A stretch of DNA of 64,000 nt from Peredibacter sp045999315 (GTDB taxonomy: Bacteria > Bdellovibrionota > Bacteriovoracia > Bacteriovoracales > Bacteriovoracaceae): positions 2,666,001 through 2,730,000 of the forward strand of contig NZ_CP174607.1 in NCBI RefSeq assembly GCF_045999315.1, written 5' to 3'. Within the stretch, counting starts at the first letter, position 1, and each line of letters begins with the position of its first letter. A model generated the notes under the pieces. The model made no database searches. It was not told the origin of the DNA and was given only the letters and a program-made list of their open reading frames with translations. Positions 17,165 to 26,218 of the stretch are shown piece by piece. Both the position numbers and the translations under genes were made by a program.

Positions 17165-17205
17165 CCTTTGGTTACTAGAGTTGGAATAATTCTAGTATCC
17201 AAAGG
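17165..17205 (-). promoter_or_regulatory. long inverted repeat over the dps ribosome binding site
   Basis: CCTTTGGTTACTAGA (17165-17179) and TCTAGTATCCAAAGG (17191-17205) are complementary at 14 of 15 positions with an 11-base loop. In dps mRNA the 3' arm contains AAAGG of the Shine-Dalgarno, so the hairpin would hide it. It could instead act in DNA as an operator. Confidence 0.7.
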
Positions 17206-17239
17206 TGTTTTTATCTAATTGATATTTCTTATTAGCTTA

Positions 17240-18127
17240 TTAATTTTGTCTATTGGCCGACTGAAGCAGTTCAAAGGTTTGCTGATAGCTTCTTTCCTCG
17301 AATTCCTTATCGTTGATGCGAAGCTCGTTGAGCTCATCACCTAGTTTTTCTTCGTTAAAGAGGATGGCCTCTTGGAACTTAACGCGGAAAACGCTTTCTG
17401 TGCTGTTCATATTCAAATCGGGTCTGTAATGGCCTTTTTTATAAGCACCAACTACCAGACGCTCTTCATACTTCTTTAGCACTTCATCAAACTTGTTCGT
17501 GTTTGGTCGGTTGATAAAGAAAAGTGAAGTGAGACGTTGAAGTTCAGCATCAGTTAGATCATAGAAGGCCGGGTGAAACGTTTGAGCAAATCGGATCGTT
17601 TCATGAATATAGAGGATCTCGGCCGAAAGGGGGTCAAGTCTTTCAAAAACATTTTTAAAGACCACAATTGAGCCGTTTTTATAGGTCAACATGGCCGGAG
17701 AGAAGCTTTTACAGATAGTATGATTCTCAGAGAGTTCCGCCTTGAATAGGCCATTTAAAGTCAAAGTTGAGACCTGGACCTGAGAAAATAGCTTGTAGAG
17801 CTCGCTAAAAAGCTGGTGAGATTTCGGGTGGCCTTGGGCGATGAATGCCAATCTTTTATAGGCCCTTCTTGCGAAATATCTCTGGGTCATATCGTAATAA
17901 CGAGTTGTAGGAACGTAAAACCATTGAGTCGCTGAATCGTAAGAGCGATTTGTGCCACGGGGTCTTTTGACGATCATTTCGGGATACATAACTTCTTCGA
18001 TTGAGCGCCATTCTCTCACTCCGTGGAAGTTTTTGATCCAACAGCCATTCATGCCACTTCCGGTCTGGCCGCCGGCAAAGGCACTTGTAAACGAAAGAAT
18101 TAGTACGAGAGCTAGAATTAATTTCAT
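17240..18127 (-). CDS. secreted hypothetical protein paired with TIGR02147 regulator
   Basis: 295-aa protein with signal peptide MKLILALVLILSFTSAFA and a Gly-rich mature start (GGQTGSGMNGCW). The middle includes LYIHETIRFAQTFHPAFYDLTD, where a HETxR motif recalls, but does not match, a zinc-protease HExxH. Its start overlaps the regulator stop by 4 bp, so the two are translationally coupled. Secreted proteins next to TIGR02147 regulators are common in Bdellovibrio relatives. Function unknown. Confidence 0.75.
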   Translation of the reverse strand: MKLILALVLILSFTSAFAGGQTGSGMNGCWIKNFHGVREWRSIEEVMYPEMIVKRPRGTNRSYDSATQWFYVPTTRYYDMTQRYFARRAYKRLAFIAQGHPKSHQLFSELYKLFSQVQVSTLTLNGLFKAELSENHTICKSFSPAMLTYKNGSIVVFKNVFERLDPLSAEILYIHETIRFAQTFHPAFYDLTDAELQRLTSLFFINRPNTNKFDEVLKKYEERLVVGAYKKGHYRPDLNMNSTESVFRVKFQEAILFNEEKLGDELNELRINDKEFEERSYQQTFELLQSANRQN

Positions 18128-18864
18128 GCTTCTTGTCCTTTAGTGAGTGGGAAGAATGAAACAGTCAGTTGGTAGACCTCATTAAGAGAACTTTTTTTCT
18201 GAATGTATTGTCCCAGTTCGGCCTGGAAGGCCATGATTTTATCTTTGATTTCTGGAAGTCTGTTTTTATCTACCGCAACGGTCAATGAGCCATGGTAGCG
18301 AGACTCAATTCCTACCTTATCAATCGCTTCAAGGCTAAGTTGAGAAAGTCTTCTTTGAAGAAGCTTACGGGCCTCAGATGTTTTAGATCCATCTACCCAA
18401 GTATTATTAGGCTTAAGAAGTTTGTAGATGTTCTCATCATTGCTAATGAAACCAAGCTTAAGCAATTGAGTGACGATTCCCTGCATCTCTTCTACCGGAA
18501 TATGAAAACGGGCCGCGAGGGCTTCCATAGAGCACTTGTTATCAATTTTTAGGTACTCTAAAACGCCCCAGTATTTCCAATCTCCCATGACCGTCATGAG
18601 AGATTCTTCAAGCTCTGCGTACTCACTTAGTAATGTTCTTCTTTCCTCTTCAAATTGAGCGATTACAGTCTCGCTGGCACCCAGTCTTTGGAGGCATTGA
18701 TTTCTGATGGTCCATGAAAGATCTCTGGCACCATTAAAAAACTTTGAAAGAGTAGATTGATCCACGCCAAGTAGTTTGGCAAAGGCACGCAATGAATAAG
18801 AAGGATTGCGGCTTCTTCTTTCGAGAAATTCTTTTTCCAAGTATGCAGCGAAGTTCTTTTGCAT
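18124..18864 (-). CDS. TIGR02147-family (DUF4423) transcriptional regulator
   Basis: 246-aa DNA-binding protein. The N-terminus holds a helix-turn-helix (SLRAFAKLLGVDQSTLSKF) and the remainder the DUF4423-like region (DWKYWGVLEYLKI, ALAARFHIPVEEMQGIVTQLLKLGFI). TIGR02147 proteins occur mainly in Fibrobacter and Bdellovibrionota. I chose the ATG at 18864; a TTG at 18876 is possible. A short palindrome upstream, ATTTCTT (18896-18902) with AAGAAAT (18907-18913), could be its own operator. It probably controls the coupled secreted protein. Confidence 0.8.
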   Translation of the reverse strand: MQKNFAAYLEKEFLERRSRNPSYSLRAFAKLLGVDQSTLSKFFNGARDLSWTIRNQCLQRLGASETVIAQFEEERRTLLSEYAELEESLMTVMGDWKYWGVLEYLKIDNKCSMEALAARFHIPVEEMQGIVTQLLKLGFISNDENIYKLLKPNNTWVDGSKTSEARKLLQRRLSQLSLEAIDKVGIESRYHGSLTVAVDKNRLPEIKDKIMAFQAELGQYIQKKSSLNEVYQLTVSFFPLTKGQEA

Positions 18865-19154
18865 AATAAAACCCAATGTGAATAGTGATTTTGCGATTTC
18901 TTAGCGAAGAAATTTTTCTTTGAATAGTCCCCGAAAGGACCACATTCTGGTCCAGCGTTATGAAGAGTTGAAATCACGTTGCGATGGCAGAGGCCTTCCA
19001 TCACTTTCTGCATCTGTTCAACTTAGTAAACGCATAATTTTCAGAGTGAAGAATGGTACTTGAAATTCTTTGATTAAGAATGGAGCGGCCTTGAATAATC
19101 AGGAATTGGATAGGGGATTCAGAGACGGTTACAATCATCTTCAGGAGGTTAGGC

Positions 19155-19871
19155 ATGAACATGTCGACCTTTTTAGGACTCCTATTTATCACCGGAGGCT
19201 CAACCACTCTGGGCTCTCTGCCTGTTCTCTTCCATCATTACTTTAAAGAATCACAATGGAACTGGTGGGAGAGTTTTGGGGGAGGAGTGATGGTGAGTGC
19301 TTCTTTCTTTTCTTTATTATATCCGGCCTATGAGATGGGTGGGATCAAAGCACTTCCGTTTGGCATGGTTTGTGGTTTCGTTTTTATTTTCTTCATGGCC
19401 TATCTCATAAAGAAGCTTACCCAAAACATTCACCATCAACGGGCCTTTCTCTTTGTGTTTGTCATGGGCCTTCATAATATTCCTGAAGGCCTCGCTGTTG
19501 GAGTTGATGTGGCCGCTCTTGGATGGAGAGAGTCTCTTCCTCTCACTGTCGCCATTTTCGTTCAGAATTTACCTGAGGGACTGGCGAGCTCGATGAGTTT
19601 CATAGTGGCCGGTTTTAAGGTAAGAGAAGCGCTCATTGCAAATTTTGTTACGGCCTTAATTGAGGCCTCCTCTGCCTTCCTGGGATACAGTTTTGTCTCT
19701 GAATCTGTCTTAGGTCTTCCTTTCTTGCTCTCATTCTCAGGTGCATGCATGTTGTCTGTGGTAGCGCGTGAAGCATGGATAAAATATCGAAGTGCTGAGG
19801 CGGCAAGTATTTCCCTGTCCGGATTCGTGGTTGGGCTGTTTGTGTGCGCCGCTCTTGATTTACTTTTGTAA
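19155..19871 (+). CDS. ZIP-family divalent metal transporter
   Basis: 238-aa inner-membrane transporter for zinc or similar metals. Multiple membrane helices are evident, with the ZIP signature HNIPEGLAVGV in helix 4 and QNLPEGLASSMSF plus TALIEASSAFLG in helix 5, which form the binuclear metal site. CAGGAGG lies upstream of the start at 19155. It resembles ZupT-like proteins but is shorter, and the metal is not predictable from sequence. Confidence 0.87.
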   Translation: MNMSTFLGLLFITGGSTTLGSLPVLFHHYFKESQWNWWESFGGGVMVSASFFSLLYPAYEMGGIKALPFGMVCGFVFIFFMAYLIKKLTQNIHHQRAFLFVFVMGLHNIPEGLAVGVDVAALGWRESLPLTVAIFVQNLPEGLASSMSFIVAGFKVREALIANFVTALIEASSAFLGYSFVSESVLGLPFLLSFSGACMLSVVAREAWIKYRSAEAASISLSGFVVGLFVCAALDLLL

Positions 19872-19952
19872 AGCGCGTCCGCATTGTGCACATTTACATG
19901 TAAGAATTTGTTAATTTTTAGGCGTTTTTCTCGATATATTTTATCGGAGATT

Positions 19953-20010
19953 ACACTAAATCTAGTTATAAAAACCGTCAAAAAAATGTCGATACCACTA
20001 TATATAGATT
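19953..20010 (+). promoter_or_regulatory. pair of NrdR boxes upstream of nrdBA
   Basis: Two matches to the NrdR box (ACACTATATATAGTGT): ACACTAAATCTAGTTA at 19953-19968 and CCACTATATATAGATT at 19995-20010. Their starts are 42 bp apart, four helical turns, so both would face the same side of DNA. NrdR is the nucleotide-sensing repressor of ribonucleotide reductase genes, and nrdB starts 94 bp downstream. Confidence 0.65.
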
Positions 20011-20103
20011 TTTCGCTTTTCAAATGTCAGATCAACTACTACGCTTATTTTAAGACAGATAAAACAACACAACCACACACATCATGAAGAAGGAGCTGGG
20101 GTT

Positions 20104-21096
20104 ATGAGCGCAAGCACGGAGCTTTTACTTAAAGAAACAACTGATCGTTTTGTACTTTTCCCGATCAAGTACCACGACATCTGGGACATGTACAAAAAGG
20201 CCATGGCAAGTTTTTGGACTGCCGAGGAAATTGATCTTTATTCCGATCTAAATGATTGGGAAAATCTGAACGAGCAAGAGCGTCACTATATTTCACATAT
20301 CCTAGCGTTTTTCTCTGCGTCAGACGGTATCGTTAACGAAAACCTAGCGCTTCGTTTTTATAACGATGTTCAGATCCCTGAAGCTCGTTCTTTTTACGGC
20401 TTTCAGATCGCGATGGAAAACATCCACGCTGAAACATACGGCCTACTGATTGATACCTATATTAAAGATCCGAAGAAGAAGGACTACCTTTTCAAGGCGA
20501 TCGACAATATTCCATGTATCAAAAAGAAAGCTGACTGGGCCATGAAGTGGATCTACGGAAACGGTTCATTCGCTGAAAGACTTGTGGCCTTCGCTGCTAT
20601 CGAAGGAATTTTCTTCTCTGGTTCATTCTGCTCAATCTTCTGGTTAAAGAAGCGCGGCCTTATGCCAGGTCTGACTTTCTCAAACGAGCTGATCTCTCGC
20701 GATGAAGGTCTACACACAGACTTCGCTTGTCTTCTTTACAGAAACTATATTCAAGATAAACCATCTGAGTCTCGCATCCGTGAGCTAATCACTGAAGCAG
20801 TAAACTTCGAGTGCGAATTCATCACTGAAGCTCTTCCGGTTTCTCTAATCGGTATGAACGCAGACATGATGAAAGAATACATTAAGTTCGTGGCCGACCG
20901 TCTTATGAGACAGCTTGGTTACTCTGATGTTTATGGTGCTAAGAATCCATTCGACTGGATGGAGCTGATTTCAATGCAAGGTAAAACTAATTTCTTCGAG
21001 AGAAAAGTTTCTGAATACCAAAAAGCAGGTGTTGTTAACTCAACAAAAGAAGCTGCTGGTTCAAACTTCGCTTTCTCAACAGATATGGACTTTTAA
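20104..21096 (+). CDS. nrdB: class Ia ribonucleotide reductase beta subunit
   Basis: 330-aa small subunit that holds the diiron-tyrosyl radical cofactor for deoxyribonucleotide synthesis. Metal ligands are visible in ENIHAETYGLLID (Glu, His, and the radical Tyr four residues after the His) and in the later SRDEGLHTDF and FECEFITEAL motifs. The Tyr is present, so a normal class Ia radical site is expected. AAGGAG precedes the start. It lies 10 bp before nrdA, the reverse of the usual A-B order. Confidence 0.95.
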   Translation: MSASTELLLKETTDRFVLFPIKYHDIWDMYKKAMASFWTAEEIDLYSDLNDWENLNEQERHYISHILAFFSASDGIVNENLALRFYNDVQIPEARSFYGFQIAMENIHAETYGLLIDTYIKDPKKKDYLFKAIDNIPCIKKKADWAMKWIYGNGSFAERLVAFAAIEGIFFSGSFCSIFWLKKRGLMPGLTFSNELISRDEGLHTDFACLLYRNYIQDKPSESRIRELITEAVNFECEFITEALPVSLIGMNADMMKEYIKFVADRLMRQLGYSDVYGAKNPFDWMELISMQGKTNFFERKVSEYQKAGVVNSTKEAAGSNFAFSTDMDF

Positions 21097-21106
21097 GGAG
21101 TAGAAA

Positions 21107-23455
21107 ATGTTCGTTACAACACGTTCAGGGAAAAAAGAACCCGTACAATTTGATAAAATCACTCACCGTATTTCTCAGTTAACTTATAACTTAGATCCAA
21201 AATACGTAGACGCTGTTCAGGTTGCTAAGCGTACGATCAACGGATTGTTTGATGGTATTACAACTGATGAATTAGATAACCTTTCAGCTGAAGTTTCTGC
21301 TTATATGACTTCAGTTCACCCAGACTACGCTCGTCTAGCGGGCCGTATTGCTGTTGCGAACCTTCACCGTTCGACTTCAGATTCGTTCATGGAGACTTTT
21401 GAGACTCTTTATAACTACGAAAATGAATTCACTGGCGAGAAGCAACCGCTTATCTCTGAAGAGATCTTCAATTTCGCTCGTGAGCATAAAGATAGAATCT
21501 CTGCTGAGATCGCTTACTCTCGTGACTTCGAATTCGATTATTTCGGATTCAAGACTCTTGAGAAGTCTTATCTTTTAAAAGTTAACGGTAAAATTGTTGA
21601 GCGCCCTCAGCACTTGTTCATGCGCGTGGCCCTAGGAGTACAAGTTGGAAACATTGAAGAAGCTATCAAGACGTATCACCTTATTTCTGAAGGTTTCTTC
21701 ACGCATGCTTCTCCTACTTTGTTTAATGCCGGTACTAATAAGCCGCAAATGTCGTCATGCTTCCTGGTAGCAGCGAAGGACGATTCAATCGAAGGTATCT
21801 ACGAAACACTTAAGCAGTGTGCTCTTATCTCTCAATCTGCTGGTGGTATCGGTCTTTCAATCCACAATATCCGCGCGAAAGGTTCATTCATCCGCGGAAC
21901 AAACGGTACATCTAACGGTATCGTTCCTATGCTTCGCGTGTTCAACGATACTGCTCGTTACGTTGATCAGGGCGGTGGTAAGCGTAAAGGTGCTTTCGCG
22001 ATCTACCTTGAGCCTTGGCACGCTGATATCGAAGACTTCATTGAACTTCGTAAGAACCACGGTAAAGAAGAGCTACGCGCTCGTGACCTTTTCTACGCTC
22101 TATGGATCAACGATCTATTCATGCAGAGAGTGGAAGCGGACGCTGATTGGACTCTTATGTGTCCAAACAAGTCTCCAGGTCTAGCTGATGTTCACGGTAA
22201 AGAGTTCAATGCTCTTTATGAAAAATATGAAAAAGAAGGCCGCGGTCTTAAGACTGTTAAGGCCCGTGACCTATGGTTCAAAGTGATTTCATCACAAATT
22301 GAGACTGGTATGCCGTTCATGCTTTACAAAGATGCAGCGAACGAGAAATCAAACCAGAAGAACCTTGGTACAATCAAGTCTTCTAACCTTTGTACAGAAA
22401 TCATGCAGTACACTTCTGAGAAAGAAATCGCTGTATGTAACCTTGCTTCTATCGCTCTTCCTAAGTTCGTTGAAGCAGCCGAATTCAATCACGCTAAACT
22501 TTACGAAGTTACTTACCAAGCAACTCGTAACTTGAACCGTATCATTGATCTTAACTACTACCCAGTAGAAGAAGCTCGTTACTCGAACATGAAAAACCGT
22601 CCAATCGGTCTAGGTGTTCAGGGTCTAGCTGATACGTTCTTCAAAATGAGAATGTCGTTTGATTCGGCCGCAGCTCGCGAGCTTAACAAACAAATTTTCG
22701 AAACAATTTACTTCGCGGCACTTTCAGCTTCTGCTGATCTTGCTAAAGAGCACGGTCACTACGATTCGTATGAAGGTTCTCCAATCTCTAAAGGTATCCT
22801 TCAACACGATATGTGGGGTGTAACTCCATCTAACCGTTGGGACTGGACAACTCTAAGAGCGAAAATTAAGCAGTACGGTGTTCGTAACTCACTTCTTATG
22901 GCACCTATGCCGACTGCTTCAACGTCTCAGATCCTCGGTAACAACGAGTGTATCGAGCCAGTAACTTCTAACATCTATACTCGTCGAGTTCTTTCTGGTG
23001 AGTTCGCTATGGTGAATAAACATCTTGTGAAAGATCTTATTCAGCTTGGACTCTGGAATGAAGAGATGAAGGACCGTATCATCGCTCATAATGGATCGGT
23101 TCAATACATTCCAGAGATTCCAGCTGATCTTAAAGAACTTTACAGAACAGTTTGGGAAATTAAGCAAAAGTCGATCCTTGAGATGGCCGCTGACCGTGGT
23201 GCTTACATCGATCAATCTCAATCGCTTAACATCCACATGGAAGATACTAACTTTGGTAAGCTTTCTTCACTTCACTTTGCTGCGTGGAAGCTTGGCCTTA
23301 AGACTGGTATGTACTATCTTAGAACTCGTCCAGCAGTGGATGCAATTAAGTTCACAATTAAAGAAACTGCGAAAACAGTTACAGCTGCCGACAATCAAGC
23401 GGCAATGGTTTGTTCTCTGGATAACCCAGAAGCTTGCGTAAGCTGCGGTAGCTAG
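21107..23455 (+). CDS. nrdA: class Ia ribonucleotide reductase alpha subunit
   Basis: 782-aa catalytic subunit reducing ribonucleoside diphosphates. An N-terminal ATP-cone (residues 1-95, FVTTRSGKKEPVQFDKI) gives dATP feedback control. Active-site motifs include the substrate Cys in MSSCFLV, the Cys in SSNLCTEI and a C-terminal redox pair (EACVSCGS) that accepts electrons from thioredoxin or glutaredoxin. Codon use is strongly biased to GCT/CGT, as expected for high expression. A strong terminator follows. Confidence 0.96.
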   Translation: MFVTTRSGKKEPVQFDKITHRISQLTYNLDPKYVDAVQVAKRTINGLFDGITTDELDNLSAEVSAYMTSVHPDYARLAGRIAVANLHRSTSDSFMETFETLYNYENEFTGEKQPLISEEIFNFAREHKDRISAEIAYSRDFEFDYFGFKTLEKSYLLKVNGKIVERPQHLFMRVALGVQVGNIEEAIKTYHLISEGFFTHASPTLFNAGTNKPQMSSCFLVAAKDDSIEGIYETLKQCALISQSAGGIGLSIHNIRAKGSFIRGTNGTSNGIVPMLRVFNDTARYVDQGGGKRKGAFAIYLEPWHADIEDFIELRKNHGKEELRARDLFYALWINDLFMQRVEADADWTLMCPNKSPGLADVHGKEFNALYEKYEKEGRGLKTVKARDLWFKVISSQIETGMPFMLYKDAANEKSNQKNLGTIKSSNLCTEIMQYTSEKEIAVCNLASIALPKFVEAAEFNHAKLYEVTYQATRNLNRIIDLNYYPVEEARYSNMKNRPIGLGVQGLADTFFKMRMSFDSAAARELNKQIFETIYFAALSASADLAKEHGHYDSYEGSPISKGILQHDMWGVTPSNRWDWTTLRAKIKQYGVRNSLLMAPMPTASTSQILGNNECIEPVTSNIYTRRVLSGEFAMVNKHLVKDLIQLGLWNEEMKDRIIAHNGSVQYIPEIPADLKELYRTVWEIKQKSILEMAADRGAYIDQSQSLNIHMEDTNFGKLSSLHFAAWKLGLKTGMYYLRTRPAVDAIKFTIKETAKTVTAADNQAAMVCSLDNPEACVSCGS

Positions 23456-23470
23456 TTTGTTATCTGTCAG

Positions 23471-23511
23471 GGGCCTCTCACAACGGGATGTTGTGGGGGG
23501 CCTTTTTTTTT
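23471..23511 (+). terminator. terminator of nrdBA
   Basis: A 13-bp stem (with two G-T wobbles) between 23472-23484 and 23490-23502, followed by eight or more T. Close after the nrdA stop. Confidence 0.9.
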
Positions 23512-23520
23512 GGAGGTTCT

Positions 23521-23874
23521 GTGAAAAACGTACTTCTTTTAATTGGTCTTTTTTCTTTCATGGTGTTCGCTGGCACTCCTGGATATGAGCTTACATTTGA
23601 AGTTCAGGGCAAGGAAATAGCGAAGACCCAAGGCAAGATTCGAATCAAAGAAGGCCAGATGGGGTCTCTTTCTTATGCTGGCACTGAGATTGAAGTCAGG
23701 GGAAAAGAGGGGGAGATTCAAGGTCACAAAGGAATCATGTTGGATTTTGTTCTGAAGAAAGATCAGAAGATCATTTCTAGACCTCAACTTTTAGTTGAAG
23801 AAAAGAAACAGGCAGAGTTTTCTCAAAGTGGAGAACTGACTTTAAAAGTAACTGCCACTCGGATTAATTTCTAA
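23521..23874 (+). CDS. small secreted hypothetical protein
   Basis: 117-aa exported protein (GTG start; signal VKNVLLLIGLFSFMVFA). The mature part is beta-rich without Cys (YELTFEVQGKEIAKTQGKIRI, SGELTLKVTATRINF). The GTG at 23521 is chosen because GGAGG sits just upstream; the frame is open further up, but that part overlaps the nrdA terminator. The end overlaps the convergent methyltransferase gene by 4 bp. Unknown family. Confidence 0.65.
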   Translation: MKNVLLLIGLFSFMVFAGTPGYELTFEVQGKEIAKTQGKIRIKEGQMGSLSYAGTEIEVRGKEGEIQGHKGIMLDFVLKKDQKIISRPQLLVEEKKQAEFSQSGELTLKVTATRINF

Positions 23875-24707
23875 TAATTGATGTTATACCCCATCTCCGG
23901 ACGTCTTAATTCCTGAGACAGGTTCTGAAGGTTTTCGGGAATAGGTTGGTGGGGTGTAACAGGAAAAGGCTGCTGGCGCTTAGACTTCTTAAAGCGAATG
24001 GCCTCTCGGTTCTCCAAAGTTTTTACGTCAATTCCACGACGACGAATCTCGGCCATGGCGTCTCGAAGTTCCAGCACCAATCCTTTCGAATAAATATTGA
24101 GTCCCGTAATGTCAGTATGAAATGAAACTCCACCGGGGCGAAGCACACGCATGATCTCATTAAAGAGTTCAAACTTGTACTTGATATGCGTGATGGTGTC
24201 CTCTGAGAAGATCAGATCAAATTTGTTTTCGTCGTAAGGAATGCGGGCCCCAAAATCCAGGTCTTGGAAAACCACGTAGGGCAGATCAATCTCTTCGACT
24301 TCTTGCTTATTGAAAATTTCAAATTTTAAAGCGGTGAGGATGAAGCTCTCACGGCGATAAAAGGTACGGGTCTTTTCCCGATTCAAGGCATAGAACTCTA
24401 CCTGTGGGAACTGCTTCTTTAATTCCATCAGAATTCGACCATCTCCCGCCTCAATTTCCATTACACGGGTCTTCTCACCGGCCAGACGGTTCTTTTCATA
24501 GGTCTCTTGAATCAGATCCTGCAAGCGATAAGGTGCAATCTTCTTATTGTATTCAACCAGTGAATGAGTGCGAGTTTCAGCGTCCTGGAGATTTTTATAC
24601 TGGTCCCAGTTTACGGTCTGAACAGTGGTGTCCGTCTGGAAATACAATGACAGACAAAAACCCACAATAATGCATGAAATGATAAAGAGAATGTTTCTTA
24701 AACCCAT
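23871..24707 (-). CDS. membrane-anchored class I SAM methyltransferase
   Basis: 278-aa protein with an N-terminal membrane anchor (NILFIISCIIVGFCLSLYF) and a Rossmann methyltransferase domain from about residue 75. Motif I is changed to EIEAGDGRI instead of the usual E-x-G-x-G-x-G, and motif IV/post-motif features are present (FDLIFSEDTITHI, IMRVLRPGG). The altered motif I leaves activity uncertain. It starts 5 bp after the protease gene, so both are probably in one operon. Confidence 0.7.
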   Translation of the reverse strand: MGLRNILFIISCIIVGFCLSLYFQTDTTVQTVNWDQYKNLQDAETRTHSLVEYNKKIAPYRLQDLIQETYEKNRLAGEKTRVMEIEAGDGRILMELKKQFPQVEFYALNREKTRTFYRRESFILTALKFEIFNKQEVEEIDLPYVVFQDLDFGARIPYDENKFDLIFSEDTITHIKYKFELFNEIMRVLRPGGVSFHTDITGLNIYSKGLVLELRDAMAEIRRRGIDVKTLENREAIRFKKSKRQQPFPVTPHQPIPENLQNLSQELRRPEMGYNINY

Positions 24708-24712
24708 AGGGT

Positions 24713-25612
24713 CTATTCAACCACAGAACGGTTAAACTTCTCAAGGGTTTCTGGGTCCTTGATTCCTTCACGCATGACTTTGATGATGGTTTCAGAATCA
24801 GTGGCAATGTTATAAACGAAATTGGTAAACTGACTTCTTTTGGCCGGGGTCTCGGCCTTCACAATTCCGATCACAAGATTTTCATCATTCAGTAAAGGAC
24901 CACCTGAGTTTCCACCACGAATAGGTGCCCAGAAGAGAAGTCCGTATTTGTTTCTTCCAATGCCTCTGCCTTGAGAGATATGAATTCCCCAGGCGCCAGA
25001 ATTGCCTATGGCCGTAGTGACTTCTTTATCAGGATCTAGGGGAGAATAGTGGGCCTTAAGTTTAAGTGAGGGACCATCTGCAAGCGAGACTTCTATTTTT
25101 TCCGAACGACAGAAAGCGCAATCTTTTTTTCTGATCGTAGTGGGTCTCATTTCAATCAGGCACACATCTTCTTTCACATGACAGAAGTGGACCTTCTTAC
25201 AATCAAAGGTGTGACCTTCGTTATTCTTTACCTGGAAGTCCGCACAAGAGGTGGTGTTTTTAAACTCACGATCAAGAACATGGTTATTCGTGAGGACCAG
25301 ATTTTCTCCGATGCTAAAAGCGGTTCCCTGGCGATCCTCTCCATTGGGATAGTTCGGATCTGGAATCATCCGAAACACAGGCATTGAGAGAGTTTTGAAC
25401 GTTTCGTATTGCTCAGCTGAGAGCGTGACTTTCGAGTCATTTTTCGTGAATCTTCCAAATTCATCATATGAAACCGCTTTTACTGTTACAGTTCCGTCAT
25501 CATTGTTTTTGGCCTTTTCAAAGATATTTAAATTCGGATACACGACTCGTGGAGGAACCACGGAACGTGCCTGAACAAGACCAGTAAATAGAAGCAGAAA
25601 AGCGAATTTCAT
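24713..25612 (-). CDS. secreted trypsin-like (S1 family) serine protease
   Basis: 299-aa exported protease (signal MKFAFLLLFTGLVQA). The catalytic triad is visible: His in VLTNNHVLD, Asp in EDVCLIEM, Ser in GGNSGGPLL. Several Cys (TTSCADF, FDCKKVHFCHVKEDVC, KKDCAFC) suggest disulfides. There is no PDZ domain, so it is not a full DegP/HtrA. The ATG at 25612 begins the signal peptide. A secreted protease suits a predator, but its substrate is unknown. Confidence 0.85.
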   Translation of the reverse strand: MKFAFLLLFTGLVQARSVVPPRVVYPNLNIFEKAKNNDDGTVTVKAVSYDEFGRFTKNDSKVTLSAEQYETFKTLSMPVFRMIPDPNYPNGEDRQGTAFSIGENLVLTNNHVLDREFKNTTSCADFQVKNNEGHTFDCKKVHFCHVKEDVCLIEMRPTTIRKKDCAFCRSEKIEVSLADGPSLKLKAHYSPLDPDKEVTTAIGNSGAWGIHISQGRGIGRNKYGLLFWAPIRGGNSGGPLLNDENLVIGIVKAETPAKRSQFTNFVYNIATDSETIIKVMREGIKDPETLEKFNRSVVE

Positions 25613-25706
25613 GAAAAGGATTGTAGGACCATTTTTGAGTGGAGAGGGTAGGTCTTGTAAAGGTTTCACGGAAAGACTAATATCAAGAACTTAAGGAGTT
25701 ATTGTC

Positions 25707-26147
25707 ATGAAGTTAATCGTTTGTTTGTTCTTAATGTTTTTTAATTTAAGTGCTTTCGCGAACCAATTGGGCCTTGGTGTTTCCCTCGGAAATCCTACAG
25801 GGCTGAATGGTAAATACTGGCTAGATGAGAAGACGGCCGTAGACGGTGGTCTTGGGATGTCACTTGGTAAGAACACTGACGTGAGCATTCATTCAGACTA
25901 CCTTCTTCATAAGGAAGGGGCCTTTTTCTTCAATGATGTTCACCCTTTGGATCTTTACTATGGTCTAGGTGCTCGCATGGAGTTTGAAGATGACATCAAT
26001 TTAGGAGTTAGAATTCCTGTTGGTCTCGCTCACAGAGTAGAGAATAAGCGCGCAGATATTTTCGGAGAAGTGGCGCCAGTTATTGATTTTATTACCTCTA
26101 CCGGACTGGAGTTACATATCCTGTTCGGCGGTCGTTATTACTTTTAG
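25707..26147 (+). CDS. small outer-membrane beta-barrel-like protein
   Basis: 146-aa exported protein (signal MKLIVCLFLMFFNLSAFA). Alternating strands, NQLGLGVSLGNPTGLNGKYWL, DVSIHSDYLLH and LELHILFGGRYYF with a C-terminal Phe, suggest an eight-strand type barrel. AAGGAG precedes the start. Structural or porin-like role unknown. Confidence 0.7.
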   Translation: MKLIVCLFLMFFNLSAFANQLGLGVSLGNPTGLNGKYWLDEKTAVDGGLGMSLGKNTDVSIHSDYLLHKEGAFFFNDVHPLDLYYGLGARMEFEDDINLGVRIPVGLAHRVENKRADIFGEVAPVIDFITSTGLELHILFGGRYYF

Positions 26148-26218
26148 TTATAGGGCCATAGAAATTATCAATTTTCTTAAAAAACCTTACTGTGCGATAA
26201 AGTCAGCAAGGAGATTTT

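Noticed and set aside
19562..20023. 153-aa minus-strand frame over the ZIP gene end and nrd promoter
   Set aside because: It lies opposite conserved ZIP motifs and runs through the NrdR boxes; composition and start do not support a gene.
21348..22535. Alternative-frame open stretches inside nrdA
   Set aside because: Created by the strong codon bias of nrdA; they lack starts with ribosome binding sites and overlap conserved active-site motifs.
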